A DNA stretch of 45,920 nt from Dehalococcoidia bacterium (GTDB lineage: Bacteria; Chloroflexota; Dehalococcoidia; GIF9; AB-539-J10): contig JAFGBN010000064.1 in NCBI GenBank assembly GCA_016933195.1, forward strand, positions 1-45,920. The letters are read 5' to 3'. This document shows positions 17,402 through 26,557 of the stretch, piece by piece. The notes beneath the pieces were generated by a model. It was not told the origin of the DNA. It searched no databases and saw only the letters and a list, made by a program, of their open reading frames with translations. The stretch's first letter is position 1. Every line of letters starts with the position of its first letter. The translations under genes and the position numbers were made by a program.

Positions 17402-18550
17402 CTACAATTCTTTCTTAACTACCTTCAAATCCTTAGGCAGCGTAAAAATAAATTGACTCCCTTTGTTACTCCCGGGGCAAGGACTTGCTACCCATACCTT
17501 ACCTTGGTGAGCTTCAATTATCCTCTTGGCTATGGACAATCCTAAACCGGCTCCTTTCTCAGTCAAATCGAGACCTCGATAATAATCGTCAAATATCTTA
17601 GGCAACTCCTCAGCAGGAATACCGACTCCGGTGTCCATGATCTCCACCTGGATATCATCAGTGCCATCCTCTGCTTTGACTGCCACCATGCCTCCAGTAG
17701 GAGTAAACTTAATAGCATTCGATAGCAAGTTTATAACCACCTGCTTAAGTCGCTCTTGAGCTCCGTAAACAGGAGGGAGCTCCTCAGCTACCTCAGCTTT
17801 AAGTTGTAACCCTTTCTCTTCAGCTAAAGGTTGCATCGCTTCAACAGAATCCATTATCACTTGCGCCAAGGATATTTTGCTTATAGCCAAGTCTTTGACA
17901 TCGACTCGAGACACATCCATTATATTGGTTACTAAACTTAGAAGGTCTGAGACCCTCTTACTGCTGCTTCGCAACATACTTTTTTGTTCCTCATTGAGTT
18001 CCCCTGCATAGCCACCCAGTATCACTCGATTCTGGCACTCAAGTGCCGCTAGAGGAGCCTTAAAATCATGAAAAACGACGGATAAAACATGCCCCAGGGT
18101 TTCCCTCGTATGTTGGAACCTCGAAGCAACTATCTTAGCGAGGTTATTCATCGTCTTACGCCCTATTTCGGAGTTCTCTTCGAGCAAGCTCTTGAGCTGT
18201 AAGTTATCTGCGGCAATAACCTCAGTTGCCTCAAGGACTCGGCCGGTTGCAGTAAGAACATAAGGGTCTATGAGCCCTGAACAGCACAAGCTGCCACCTC
18301 GAGTTATAACATCAATTGTCGTGCTTTCCTCGGCCTGACCAACATGAAGATTTCTCTCCAGAGCCACCTTGCCCGATTCGACGATATACATAGTATGGCA
18401 TGGAGCTCCTTCAGAGAAAATAATTGTGCCAGCTTTGTACACCTCCTCCCGGCAGAGCGGTAACAGCTTTTTAAGCTCCCCATCGCTCAGTCCGCCAAAT
18501 AGGTCAGACATTCTTAAAATGCCTTCAATAAAATCCATTTCCCCTTCCAT
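17402..18550 (-). CDS. Histidine kinase with N-terminal cNMP-binding-like sensor domain
   Basis: 382 residues. Residues about 15-130 resemble a CRP/cyclic-nucleotide-binding fold (LFGGLSDGELKKLLPLC, GTIIFSEGAP, MYIVESGKVAL). HisKA follows with phospho-acceptor H161 in VVFHDFKAPLAAL, then the ATPase with N box NLLSNAIKFT, G1 DTGVGIP and G2 GAGLGLSIAK. No membrane segment is seen, so it should be cytoplasmic. The domain order (CRP-like sensor on a soluble kinase) suggests sensing of a small molecule or redox state; two cysteines at 89-90 could matter. It lies between two receivers at the head of the hdr-metFV train. Confidence 0.92.
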   Translation of the reverse strand: MEGEMDFIEGILRMSDLFGGLSDGELKKLLPLCREEVYKAGTIIFSEGAPCHTMYIVESGKVALERNLHVGQAEESTTIDVITRGGSLCCSGLIDPYVLTATGRVLEATEVIAADNLQLKSLLEENSEIGRKTMNNLAKIVASRFQHTRETLGHVLSVVFHDFKAPLAALECQNRVILGGYAGELNEEQKSMLRSSSKRVSDLLSLVTNIMDVSRVDVKDLAISKISLAQVIMDSVEAMQPLAEEKGLQLKAEVAEELPPVYGAQERLKQVVINLLSNAIKFTPTGGMVAVKAEDGTDDIQVEIMDTGVGIPAEELPKIFDDYYRGLDLTEKGAGLGLSIAKRIIEAHQGKVWVASPCPGSNKGSQFIFTLPKDLKVVKKEL

Positions 18551-18579
18551 TCATCTTAAGGATTGCAAGCTAAAACAAT

Positions 18580-19077
18580 CTATTTAGCCAGCACTTTCTC
18601 TATCTTTTCCACCCGTTTCAAAACTTTTTCCATCTGTTCTAAGATACCCCTTAACTCCACCGATTTCGGGGCAACTCTTTCAAAGATATCTTCCACTAGC
18701 TCCCTCAGTTCAGTGGATTCTATCGGCCGAGAGACGTAATCCTCGGCATCCATCTGCATCCCTTCTTCCTTTCTCCATCCCTTTCGGGAATGCTCCTCGG
18801 GGCAAACATCTACCACTAACAAAGGAATCCCTTTAGTCTTAGGCCCTTTCCTGAGTTCCTTATGAAGCTTGAAAGCATCACCTCGTGGCTCGAGAAAACC
18901 CACTATGCCCATATCGGGAGATTCTCTTTCCGCCTTTCCCAACCCTTCCTTTCTTGTAGAGGCTACGCTCACTTCATAAAAACTCCCTAAAGCTTCCCTC
19001 ACCGTCCTAGCCAAATCAGGCTCCCTATCCACCACTAAAATCTTTTGCCTTCCCATCCCTCCATCTCTTTTTCCCAC
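18580..19077 (-). CDS. Pseudo-receiver protein with C-terminal helix
   Basis: 165 residues from GTG at 19077 (GAGG upstream); ATG at 19056 is an alternative. The fold is that of a receiver (KILVVDREPDLARTV), but the phospho-acceptor position is G60 (PDMGIVGFLEP), the usual Thr/Ser site reads VDV, and the conserved Lys is replaced by Arg (SRPIES). Phosphorylation is therefore unlikely. Residues about 140-165 (LEQMEKVLKRVEKIEKVL) form a coiled-coil-like helix. The extended loop with EEGMQMDAEDY matches that of the receiver at 16956. It is the first gene of the train. Confidence 0.8.
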   Translation of the reverse strand: MGKRDGGMGRQKILVVDREPDLARTVREALGSFYEVSVASTRKEGLGKAERESPDMGIVGFLEPRGDAFKLHKELRKGPKTKGIPLLVVDVCPEEHSRKGWRKEEGMQMDAEDYVSRPIESTELRELVEDIFERVAPKSVELRGILEQMEKVLKRVEKIEKVLAK

Positions 19078-19356
19078 TTTACCTCGCTATCTCATGGCTG
19101 ACAAGCGCCAAATGGCGTACGCTTTTACCGCAAAAGACGAAAATCTAGAGAGAGAAAAACTAGTCCTTGCTTTGTTGTTCCTTTTCTCACAGAGTTGTAG
19201 TATCACAAAATCAGGGACGATATGAACTGAGGCTAAACCCGACTTTGCCACATTTCGATTATAGGGAGAACTTGTTACAATATAATGTGACAGCGCCAGA
19301 TCAGGACACATGTGAAAAAATTGTGCCCGAATTAAGAAGCAGGAGGAGGATTTGAA
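19078..19356. promoter_or_regulatory. Divergent intergenic region between the hdr-metFV train and metF2
   Basis: 279 bases with no convincing gene. On the + strand TATAAT occurs at 19281-19286 within TTACAATATAATGTGAC, a possible -10 box for metF2, but no good -35 is found at the right distance. The - strand promoter of the long train must also lie here or just inside; I cannot point to it. Confidence 0.35.
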
Positions 19357-20280
19357 ATGAAGACAAAAAGCAATCTTGAGAGTGTGCTTGAGGCAGGTCA
19401 TTTTGCTGTCACTGCTGAACTCGGGCCTTCTCAAAACGCTGACCCTGAAGTGATAAGGAGGAAAGCCGGTATCATTAAAGGCTATGTTGATGCTTTCAAT
19501 GTCCCTGATGGACAGTCGGCGGTGGTAGCGATGGCAAGCTGGGCAGCCTGCCTTATAGGGAAACAGGAAGGCCTCGATCCCATCGTGCAAATGACTTGTC
19601 GCGATAGAAATCGGATTGCTCTCCAAATGGACATTCTGGGCATCGCTGCCCTTGGAGTAAATAATATGCTTTGCCTCTCTGGAGATCCCGTTTCCTTTGG
19701 AAATCATCCTCAAGCAAAGCCTGTCCTGGATGTTGACTCTATCCAGCTTGTAAAGATAGTCAAGGATCTCCGGGATGAAAAGAGGTTTCAAAATGGGGGG
19801 CCGATACAGGGAAGAGAGCCCCAGCTCTTCATTGGAGCTGTAACAAATCCTTTCGCCGAACTCCTTGACCATGAAGTTATTCGCCTTGAGGGGAAATTTA
19901 ATGCAGGGGCAAACTTCGTACAAACTCAAAGTGTTTATAACATTAAGAGGTTTGAAAGATGGATGGAAATAGTTCGGGAGAGGGAACTACACAGGAAAGT
20001 AAAAATCATTGCCGGAATTACTCCGCTAAAATCTCTAGCAATAGCGAGATTTATGAAGACAAAGCTTCCTGGAGTGGATATTCCTGATGAGCTCATTGAG
20101 CGCATCCGCAAGGCTAATACCAAGGAGCAAGTGCAGAGGGAAGGTATAAAAATTGCTGCCGAGACCATAAGCAGGCTGAAGCAAATAGAAGGGGTATCAG
20201 GTATCCATATCATGCCTATTGAATGGGAGAAAGCCATCCCAGAAATCTGTGAGGCTAGTGGTCTTTATCCTCGCCCTTAG
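19357..20280 (+). CDS. metF: 5,10-methylenetetrahydrofolate reductase, MetF (second copy)
   Basis: 307 residues, same short MTHFR fold as the copy at 11988 and diverged from it. Shared strings include VTAELGPSQN, the folate/FAD region MTCRDRNRIALQMDIL, NMLCLSGDP and GANFVQTQSVYN. The ATG has a strong AGGAGGAGG upstream. It has no metV, hdr or mvhD neighbour on its own strand; instead a NarL-type regulator and sensor kinase follow. It may be a differently regulated or differently partnered reductase, or act in methionine/folate metabolism. It is transcribed divergently from the hdr-metFV train. Confidence 0.93.
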   Translation: MKTKSNLESVLEAGHFAVTAELGPSQNADPEVIRRKAGIIKGYVDAFNVPDGQSAVVAMASWAACLIGKQEGLDPIVQMTCRDRNRIALQMDILGIAALGVNNMLCLSGDPVSFGNHPQAKPVLDVDSIQLVKIVKDLRDEKRFQNGGPIQGREPQLFIGAVTNPFAELLDHEVIRLEGKFNAGANFVQTQSVYNIKRFERWMEIVRERELHRKVKIIAGITPLKSLAIARFMKTKLPGVDIPDELIERIRKANTKEQVQREGIKIAAETISRLKQIEGVSGIHIMPIEWEKAIPEICEASGLYPRP

Positions 20281-20367
20281 TCTGAAGGATCGGCAGTGTT
20301 GGAATAATAGAAGGAATAAGGGCAAAACTGGTACACTTCTTCGGGGGAACGGGAAAGTCTAAAGCGG

Positions 20368-20373
20368 TATAAT
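20368..20373 (+). promoter_or_regulatory. Possible -10 box placed for a leaderless mRNA
   Basis: TATAAT ends 9 bases before the ATG at 20383, and the intervening bases (TTGCTTAAA) contain no ribosome-binding site. Transcription starting 6-8 bases after the box would begin almost at the start codon. The -35 region is weak, so this is tentative. Confidence 0.35.
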
Positions 20374-20382
20374 TTGCTTAAA

Positions 20383-21051
20383 ATGGGAAGTGTTAGAGTC
20401 CTTTTAGCTGAGGATCATGTGGTAGTGCGAGAGGGCATACGGGAACTTATTCAGCGCGAAGAGGGTATGGAGATAGTAGGGGAGGCAGGGGACGGGGAGG
20501 AAGCCGTCCAACTGGCGGAGCGACTGAAGCCTGATATCATCCTTATGGACATCTCCATGCCTAAGTTGAATGGCATCGAGGCCACCCAACGAATAAAGGG
20601 CCTTCACCCTTCTATCAGCGTCCTTGTTTTGACTGCCTACGACAACGAAGAATTCATCTTAGCCCTTCTGGAAGCAGGGGCGGCGGGATATTTATTAAAA
20701 AACGTGCGAAGCAGGGAGTTGATTAATGCTATTCGTGCGGTATATGACGGGGAATCCGTGCTCCACCCCGTAATTGCTAACAAAGTCTTCAGCCGCTTAC
20801 AGCTTGGGAAGAGGAAGCACTCAGAGCAGGAAAGGGGTGAGCTTCTAACTGACCGGGAACTGGAGGTGCTTAGATTAGGGACTCAGGGCTTAGCCAACAA
20901 GGAGATCGCCACAGGCCTTTTCTTGGGAGAACGCACTATCCAAACCCATTGGAGGAATATTTTCAATAAGCTGGGGGTTAGCTCTCGAACTGAGGCAATA
21001 ATGTACTGCCTAAGAAAGGGTTGGATCAGCATGAACCAAGAGGAGGAATAA
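20383..21051 (+). CDS. NarL/FixJ-type response regulator
   Basis: 222 residues from ATG at 20383; a TTG at 20374 would add three residues. The receiver has D56 in ILMDISMPKLNG, preceded by the acidic pair in LLAEDH, with T and K in VLTAY and LLKNV. The LuxR-type HTH occupies about residues 155-215 (LTDRELEVLRLGTQGLANKE, then ERTIQTHWRNIFNKLGV). It should bind DNA when phosphorylated. The cognate kinase starts 3 bases after its stop. It lies 102 bases after metF2 and may control it or the adjacent C1 genes (inference). Confidence 0.93.
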   Translation: MGSVRVLLAEDHVVVREGIRELIQREEGMEIVGEAGDGEEAVQLAERLKPDIILMDISMPKLNGIEATQRIKGLHPSISVLVLTAYDNEEFILALLEAGAAGYLLKNVRSRELINAIRAVYDGESVLHPVIANKVFSRLQLGKRKHSEQERGELLTDRELEVLRLGTQGLANKEIATGLFLGERTIQTHWRNIFNKLGVSSRTEAIMYCLRKGWISMNQEEE

Positions 21052-21054
21052 CAG

Positions 21055-22710
21055 GTGAGAATTAACCGGTGGATCGAGTCTCGACGTAGAGAGAGTGGGC
21101 TGCGAGAGCAGGCTTTGCTGAAGTTGGAAGCAAGTCGGCGAGAACTCCAATCTTATATCCAGAAGATTAAAGAGAATGAAAAGCGCCTCTCTGCTCTCCA
21201 TTCTATTTGCGCCGTAATCAATCAATCCCTGGTATTGGAAGAGATGCTCCATGCCGCCGCTGATAAAATCAAAGAGGTAACAAACATAGATGCGATATTG
21301 ATCTTTATCTTAGATGAGAAGGCAGGACGGCTGGAGCTCAAAGTCCACCAAGGAGTTTCGGAAGAATTCGCTTCCATGGTAAACGGGTTAAAAATAGGGG
21401 AGGGGTTTAACGGGCGGGTCGCCCAAACAGGAGAACCATGCCTGGTAAAAGATTCAACCTCGGATCCCAGACTCTCACTAGAGGTGGTAAAGCAGGAGGG
21501 GATAAAATCTCAGCTTATTCTGCCTTTGAAATCCAGTGATAAAGTGATAGGTACGCTCTGTGCTGCAACGCACGATGTAAGACAATTTAGCCCAGAGGAA
21601 GAGGAACTTCTAGCTCTTATAAGCATTCAGCTTGGCGTGGCTGCTGAGAAAGCCCACTTTTGTCAGGAAGCACAAAGAGTTGGGAGAAGGTTTCAGGAGG
21701 TATTCGAGAAAGCCTATGATGCCATTTGGATTCACGATTTCCAGGGGAGAATTACTGATGCCAATCAAGCTACTGCCAGACTCACTGGATATGAATTGGA
21801 AGAGTTGATCGGAAGAAATGTATCTCAATTCCTCACTCCTGAAGGGCTTGAACTCGCAAGGCAAGTTCAGCAGAAATTACTCCATGGTGAAAAAATAAAG
21901 CAACCTTACGAACAGCGGATAGTAAGGAAAGATGGGACGCAGGCGATTCTTATGTTGACCAGTAGCTTGCTTGAGAACGAAGGCGTGCCGTTGGCTTTCC
22001 AGCAGATTGCCAGAGATATTACTGACGAGAGAAGACTTCAGGAAAATCTCCGCCTTTACGCTGATCAAATTAGCAAAGCGCATGAAGAAGAGCGCGAGCG
22101 TATCGCCAGGGAGCTCCATGATGATACTATTCAGACTATGGTTGCTGTTTCTCGCCGCCTAGATGACCTTACCTTCGGGGATTCGACAGCATTAAAGGAG
22201 ATGCCTAGGTCTCTGGCACGACTTCGGAGAGATATTGATGAAGCTTTAATCAGAACGCGGAGGTTCATCCAAGACCTCCGTCCTCCCACTTTAGAGTATC
22301 TCGGCCTCATCCCCGCTTTAAGAGAACTGGCAACCCAGGTACAGGAGCAGTCGGGCATAGAGGTGAATTTAAGGGTGGAGGGATTGGAGCGCCGCTTCAC
22401 TTCAGAAGAAGAGCTTTTGATCTATCGAATTGCTCAGGAAGCCTTAAGAAACATATGGAAGCATTCTGAAGCCACAAAAGCTGAGTTTATTATGGAGTTT
22501 GATGAAGAGAAGACCGTTGTAGCCATTGGCGATAACGGGAGGGGGTTCGAGGTCGGGGAAAGCTCGGAGTTCCTCGAGGCGGGAAAATTAGGACTTATGG
22601 GGATGCAGGAGAGGGCTCACCTTTTAGGAGGCACTTTGGACATCGGTTCGAACCAACGCAATGGGACAACAGTAACCCTTGGCATCCCTAACAAAAGTTT
22701 AGCAATGTAG
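21055..22710 (+). CDS. Sensor histidine kinase, GAF-PAS-HisKA_3 type
   Basis: 551 residues from GTG at 21055, with GGAGGAATAACAG upstream. An N-terminal coiled coil (about 15-48) leads into a GAF domain (about 55-200, with EGFNGRVAQTGEP), a PAS domain (about 213-330, with AYDAIWIHDFQGRITDAN), the HisKA_3 dimerisation box with H355 in ARELHDDTIQTM, and a NarX/DegS-type ATPase (EEELLIYRIAQEALRNIWKH, IGDNGRGF, LGLMGMQERAHLLGG). No membrane segments, so it is a soluble sensor. It pairs with the NarL-type regulator immediately upstream. Confidence 0.93.
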   Translation: MRINRWIESRRRESGLREQALLKLEASRRELQSYIQKIKENEKRLSALHSICAVINQSLVLEEMLHAAADKIKEVTNIDAILIFILDEKAGRLELKVHQGVSEEFASMVNGLKIGEGFNGRVAQTGEPCLVKDSTSDPRLSLEVVKQEGIKSQLILPLKSSDKVIGTLCAATHDVRQFSPEEEELLALISIQLGVAAEKAHFCQEAQRVGRRFQEVFEKAYDAIWIHDFQGRITDANQATARLTGYELEELIGRNVSQFLTPEGLELARQVQQKLLHGEKIKQPYEQRIVRKDGTQAILMLTSSLLENEGVPLAFQQIARDITDERRLQENLRLYADQISKAHEEERERIARELHDDTIQTMVAVSRRLDDLTFGDSTALKEMPRSLARLRRDIDEALIRTRRFIQDLRPPTLEYLGLIPALRELATQVQEQSGIEVNLRVEGLERRFTSEEELLIYRIAQEALRNIWKHSEATKAEFIMEFDEEKTVVAIGDNGRGFEVGESSEFLEAGKLGLMGMQERAHLLGGTLDIGSNQRNGTTVTLGIPNKSLAM

Positions 22711-22753
22711 CCACCGCTCCCTCATTCTGCAGCTAAAGTTATGATGTTCCTCG

Positions 22754-23998
22754 CTAAAGTGTAAGTTCAACACCTGGCATGGTCAATTCCCTGTCTGTAA
22801 CTGACCTGATAGGAGGGAGGCTCTCCACATCCATCCCGGGTTGATATTTAAAAACATCGGAGAGTTTCTTATTCAACATGAAGATTAGCCGGGCTAAGGG
22901 TATGCCAGCGGGGCATACATCCTGGCACTGCCCACAGTTCACACAGGAATCCATGACATGAGCTGTTCTTAACACAGGGAACATGGCATTAGGTGGCACT
23001 TCCCCAGGCATAACCACACCTCTGTCCGCCTCCAAAATGCAATCCTTGCAGTAGCATATGGGGCAAGCATCCCGACATCCATAGCATTTGATACACTGAC
23101 CAAATTGCTTCCACCAGTAATCGAACTTCTCCTCGATAGTCATATCTCTAAGTGGGGCAAAATCTGCCTCTTGCCACCTCAACGCTGAGTCGATTGCCTC
23201 TTGCTCTTTCTTCTTTCTCTCCTCTATAGCTTTGTCATCCGCCGGTTCAACATTTATATAGCCCGCCTTAATTGCTTCCTGGAAAAGTTCATCTCCCTTA
23301 TCGGAGCAAACTTCCACAAATGTTGTCTTCTTATTGTTAGGCACCCCCCACTTCCCGCAGGCAATATCCGCCATGGTGGGAATTTTAACCTCGCACCTTC
23401 GACAGTTTTCCCTACGTCCGTAGCCCTTCCCCTCCAGTTCCACTAGCCCCTGCGTCTTCTCCGTCCCATCCCTTAGCCTGATAATAAGCTTGTCATCCTC
23501 AATATCCTCACCAACAACATCCAGTGGGTCAGCTCCAAATTCTTCAACAATTGTCTTTCTAGCCACCATCGGCAGCAAGGTACCGCTGCAATTTAGGCCT
23601 ATGAGAAACAGGTTATCGAGCTTGATTTGCTCCCTTTTAACTAGCTCGATAATTCCTCTGATGTCACACGGCTTGCCCACCACCGCCAACTTCGTATCAA
23701 AAGCACCATCAAGATATTCCTTGATGTATCTAGGAATATTGACAGTGACGCAATGTAAAGAGCCAGCAGTTGTTATTACCTCCTCGGGATCACTAATCAA
23801 GACAGGAATGCCATCGTATCTATTGTCACCCCTCGCCTTTACTGCCACCACAGCGTCTACCCGTTTAGTCTCCAAGGCAAATTTGAGTAAGGAAGTAACT
23901 ACACCTCCATTCTCAGCTCTCTTCAGAATCCCATCATCTGAAGACCGCGCAAGATACATATCTCCTTTCACTGTTTCACCTTTATCTTGACAGCGCAT
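22754..23998 (-). CDS. FrhB/FdhB-like flavin and iron-sulfur subunit of the formate dehydrogenase module
   Basis: 414 residues of the coenzyme F420 hydrogenase/dehydrogenase beta family. N-terminal FrhB part: [34 protein letters not shown] and the Cys-rich [22 protein letters not shown]-terminal ferredoxin part has [19 protein letters not shown] and [14 protein letters not shown]. In related enzymes it carries FAD and clusters linking FdhA to F420, NAD(P)H, ferredoxin or Hdr partners; the acceptor cannot be read from sequence. Starts: ATG at 23998 overlaps fdhA by 31 bases; GTG at 23971 (GTGA overlap) and ATG at 23959 (just after AAGGAG) are alternatives. It is last in its operon. Confidence 0.9.
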   Translation of the reverse strand: MRCQDKGETVKGDMYLARSSDDGILKRAENGGVVTSLLKFALETKRVDAVVAVKARGDNRYDGIPVLISDPEEVITTAGSLHCVTVNIPRYIKEYLDGAFDTKLAVVGKPCDIRGIIELVKREQIKLDNLFLIGLNCSGTLLPMVARKTIVEEFGADPLDVVGEDIEDDKLIIRLRDGTEKTQGLVELEGKGYGRRENCRRCEVKIPTMADIACGKWGVPNNKKTTFVEVCSDKGDELFQEAIKAGYINVEPADDKAIEERKKKEQEAIDSALRWQEADFAPLRDMTIEEKFDYWWKQFGQCIKCYGCRDACPICYCKDCILEADRGVVMPGEVPPNAMFPVLRTAHVMDSCVNCGQCQDVCPAGIPLARLIFMLNKKLSDVFKYQPGMDVESLPPIRSVTDRELTMPGVELTL

Positions 23999-25998
23999 AC
24001 CTTAGTTTCAGCACATTTGCAACTGGGATCCAATGCTGAGTTTGTTAGCACATTGGCACAGGAATCAGGAAAGTGTAAGGGGATAAACAGCAACCCTGGT
24101 TGTACTTCATCAGTCACCCTAACTTCGGCTTCAATGCTGCCTCGCCTTGTCTCCAGAGTAACTATATCCTTATCTCTAACTCCTACCTTAACAGCATCCT
24201 CGGGATTGATCTCAACGAAGCCCTGATGGGCCTCATTAATTAGCTTTGGAGTCCTCCTCGTCATATGTCCAGTATGATAGTGAAATATACTTCTCCCTGT
24301 TGTCAGAAAGTAGGAGTACTCTTCGTCTGGCACCTCTGCTGGGGGCTTGTACTCTACCACCTGAAAATGGCCGAGACCATCAGGTGTGCCAAATTTCTGT
24401 AAAAACATGGTTGGCGTGCCAGGATGATCCTCTGAAGGGCAGGGCCAGTGAATTCCGCCTGTCGTCTTCTCTAGTCGTTCGTAGGTTATCCCCTTATATT
24501 GGGGAACGCAGTTTCTTATCTCCTCAAATATTTCCCCAGCGGAATCGAAATTAAATTTATCCTTGTGGCCCATCCTTTCAGCTAACTGGCTTACAATCCA
24601 CCAATCAGGCTTCGCCTCACCAGGAGGGTCAATGAACTTATTTATCTTTTGTACCCTTCTATCTATAAAGGTATGGGTGCCCTCTCGTTCCACCCAAGTA
24701 GCAGCTGGTAGCACTACGTGAGCAAGCTTGGCAATCTCAGTGAGGAATATGTCCTGAACTACTATAAAGCTCATACTCTGAAGTGCCTTCTTCACATTAT
24801 TAACATCGGGCACTACCATCATAGGATCTCCACCAACCATGTAGAGAAAGCCGCACTTATATAGCTGGTCAATATAGGTAATCCCAGGCTTCATAGGCAG
24901 GTTACTGACCCCCCACGCCTCCTCGAAAAACTTCACTGTTTCCTCGCCCACACGTTTGAATCCGGGATAGAAAACACACAAACAGCCCATATCACCGCTG
25001 CCTTCACCGTTTATCTGTCCTCTCATTGAGTTTACCCCACTCCCGGGCTTACCCGCATGCCCGCAAAGCAGAGCCAGGTCAGCATGAAGCTTGACATTGT
25101 CACCACCAACGGTGTGCTGACATATACCCTGGTCATAGAGTATGCAGCCTCTATCTGCCTTGGCATACGTAATTGCTGCCTCCCTAATCTTTTCAAGTGG
25201 CACCCCTGTAATTTCCTCTGCTTGCTTTAAATCTACCTTGGAGAGGAAATTTCGTAATTCATCGAATCCGGCAGTTTTTGAGGCGATAAACTCTTTATCC
25301 TCTAGCCCCTCAGCCAGAATAATGCTCATCATAGCATTTATCAGGGCTGCATCTGTGCCTGACTTTAACTGCAAGTGTATGTCAGCCAGATGCTTGGCTG
25401 TAGCCGTGTTTCTGGGATCAGTATAAAAAACCTTGGCTCCCTTGGCCTTCGCACGGAGCACTCTCCTAGCTATCAAGGGAAAAGTCTCCTTAATGTTAAC
25501 ACCTGCTAGGAAAATACAGTCTGACAACTCAATTTCAGGCTGAGAGGTCTGCATCACTCCGGAGCCCATTGTAGGAACTAACCCAGCTACTGCCGACGAG
25601 TGGCATAATCTACCACAGTATTCCACATTATTGGTGCCCATAACCACCCGGGCAAATTTTTGCATCACATAAGCATCCTCATTGCTATTCCTGCACGAGG
25701 CGATAAGGCCAAAGTTCTCCGGGGTGGCCTCCTTTAGGTTAGCTGCAACTAGATCAAGCGCCTCATCCCAGGAACTTTCCTGCAGGATACCATTTTTTCT
25801 CACCAGTGGCATTTTCAGTCTATCTTCACTGTAGATATACTCATAGGCATTCTTACCCTTCGGGCAGTTCGCCCCTTCGTTTACCGGATGCTCCTTCCAT
25901 GGCTCTACACCAATTATCCTGCCGTCTTTGACCACGAGATATATTCCGCACCCGCAACTACAATAAGGGCAAATTGTAGGCACATATTTAATGCCCAT
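23968..25998 (-). CDS. fdhA: Formate dehydrogenase catalytic subunit, Cys type (Mo/W-bisPGD)
   Basis: 676 residues of the DMSO-reductase superfamily. The N-terminal [4Fe-4S] site uses C10, C13, C17 and C45 (CPYCSCGCG ... NCPKGK). The active-site motif [13 protein letters not shown] gives the metal ligand C132 and H133, where many relatives have selenocysteine, so this is a Sec-independent enzyme. The central molybdopterin region ([32 protein letters not shown]) and the C-terminal MopB barrel ([17 protein letters not shown]) are intact. It interconverts CO2 and formate. The ATG has AGGAGG upstream; its 5' end overlaps mvhD and its 3' end overlaps the fdhB-like gene. Mo versus W cannot be decided. 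Confidence 0.95.
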   Translation of the reverse strand: MGIKYVPTICPYCSCGCGIYLVVKDGRIIGVEPWKEHPVNEGANCPKGKNAYEYIYSEDRLKMPLVRKNGILQESSWDEALDLVAANLKEATPENFGLIASCRNSNEDAYVMQKFARVVMGTNNVEYCGRLCHSSAVAGLVPTMGSGVMQTSQPEIELSDCIFLAGVNIKETFPLIARRVLRAKAKGAKVFYTDPRNTATAKHLADIHLQLKSGTDAALINAMMSIILAEGLEDKEFIASKTAGFDELRNFLSKVDLKQAEEITGVPLEKIREAAITYAKADRGCILYDQGICQHTVGGDNVKLHADLALLCGHAGKPGSGVNSMRGQINGEGSGDMGCLCVFYPGFKRVGEETVKFFEEAWGVSNLPMKPGITYIDQLYKCGFLYMVGGDPMMVVPDVNNVKKALQSMSFIVVQDIFLTEIAKLAHVVLPAATWVEREGTHTFIDRRVQKINKFIDPPGEAKPDWWIVSQLAERMGHKDKFNFDSAGEIFEEIRNCVPQYKGITYERLEKTTGGIHWPCPSEDHPGTPTMFLQKFGTPDGLGHFQVVEYKPPAEVPDEEYSYFLTTGRSIFHYHTGHMTRRTPKLINEAHQGFVEINPEDAVKVGVRDKDIVTLETRRGSIEAEVRVTDEVQPGLLFIPLHFPDSCANVLTNSALDPSCKCAETKVCAVKIKVKQ

Positions 25999-26389
25999 TT
26001 CGCCTCCTGTTAAGTGGGCTTGGACCGAGTTCCTTTATCGTTTGGGTGAAACTCTTAACTGTCTCGGCAAACTTTGGTCCCTCGGAAGCTCCTATCCATT
26101 CTAACCTCAATCTTTCAGGCTCGACTCCTATAGCTTCAAGGAAAGGTTTTATGCCCACGACCCTTCTTCTAGCACTCAAGTTGCCTTTCATATAATGGCA
26201 GTCTCCAGGATGGCAGCCAGCGACTAGAACGCCGTCCGCGCCAGAAGTGAAGGCCTTAAATATCAGAAGCTCGCTAATTCTCCCTGAGCACATCACTCTT
26301 ATCATCCTGATATTTGACGGATATTGCATCCGAGAGGTGCCAGCGAGATCAGCAGCAGCATAGGAGCACCAGTTGCAGCAAAAACCCAC
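25988..26389 (-). CDS. mvhD: MvhD-like [2Fe-2S] subunit (second copy), start codon unusual
   Basis: 133 residues from GTG at 26389, with cysteines C4, C5, C8, C34, C59 and C64 ([20 protein letters not shown]). The family normally has about ten more residues before the first Cys pair, and the in-frame codons upstream ([10 protein letters not shown]) look like genuine family sequence. They lead to an ATA at 26417-26419, overlapping the previous stop as ATAA, 7 bases after AAGGAG, exactly where ATGA would be expected. So the real start may be AUA, or a mutation has removed the ATG. The gene overlaps fdhA by 11 bases and would connect FDH with the HdrC-HdrB protein. Confidence 0.85.
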   Translation of the reverse strand: MGFCCNWCSYAAADLAGTSRMQYPSNIRMIRVMCSGRISELLIFKAFTSGADGVLVAGCHPGDCHYMKGNLSARRRVVGIKPFLEAIGVEPERLRLEWIGASEGPKFAETVKSFTQTIKELGPSPLNRRRNGH

Positions 26390-26415
26390 AATTACAGGTT
26401 CAAATTCGTTCTCTT

Positions 26416-26556
26416 TTATGCCAACGCTCCTTCCAACACTCCTTCTACCTGAGCGCTAATTTCCTCGTTGGCAAATTGCCTTGCAGCTATTGCCTCTACC
26501 TCACCATAGGACAATCCGCCGTGGCAAACATAAACACCAATCTTTGCTTCTTCCAC
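26416..26556 (-). CDS. Small ORF resembling an HdrA N-terminal fragment
   Basis: 46 codons from GTG at 26556, one base after the stop of the hdrCB fusion, to TAA overlapping the next reading frame. It begins with [20 protein letters not shown], close to the HdrA motif IGVFVCHCG, and ends after EGVLEGALA. Only one Cys remains. It may be the remnant of an hdrA whose FAD and ferredoxin parts were deleted, or a kept mini-protein. The absence of a frameshift and the tight spacing on both sides favour translation. No function can be assigned. Confidence 0.5.
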   Translation of the reverse strand: MEEAKIGVYVCHGGLSYGEVEAIAARQFANEEISAQVEGVLEGALA

Positions 26557-26557
26557 T

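Noticed and set aside
19087-19929. Open frame of 280 codons on the - strand
   Set aside because: It lies antisense to metF2, has low-complexity shadow composition and no family motif; metF2 is certain.
23968-25998. Selenocysteine formate dehydrogenase
   Set aside because: The active-site codon is a Cys codon and the frame has no internal TGA.
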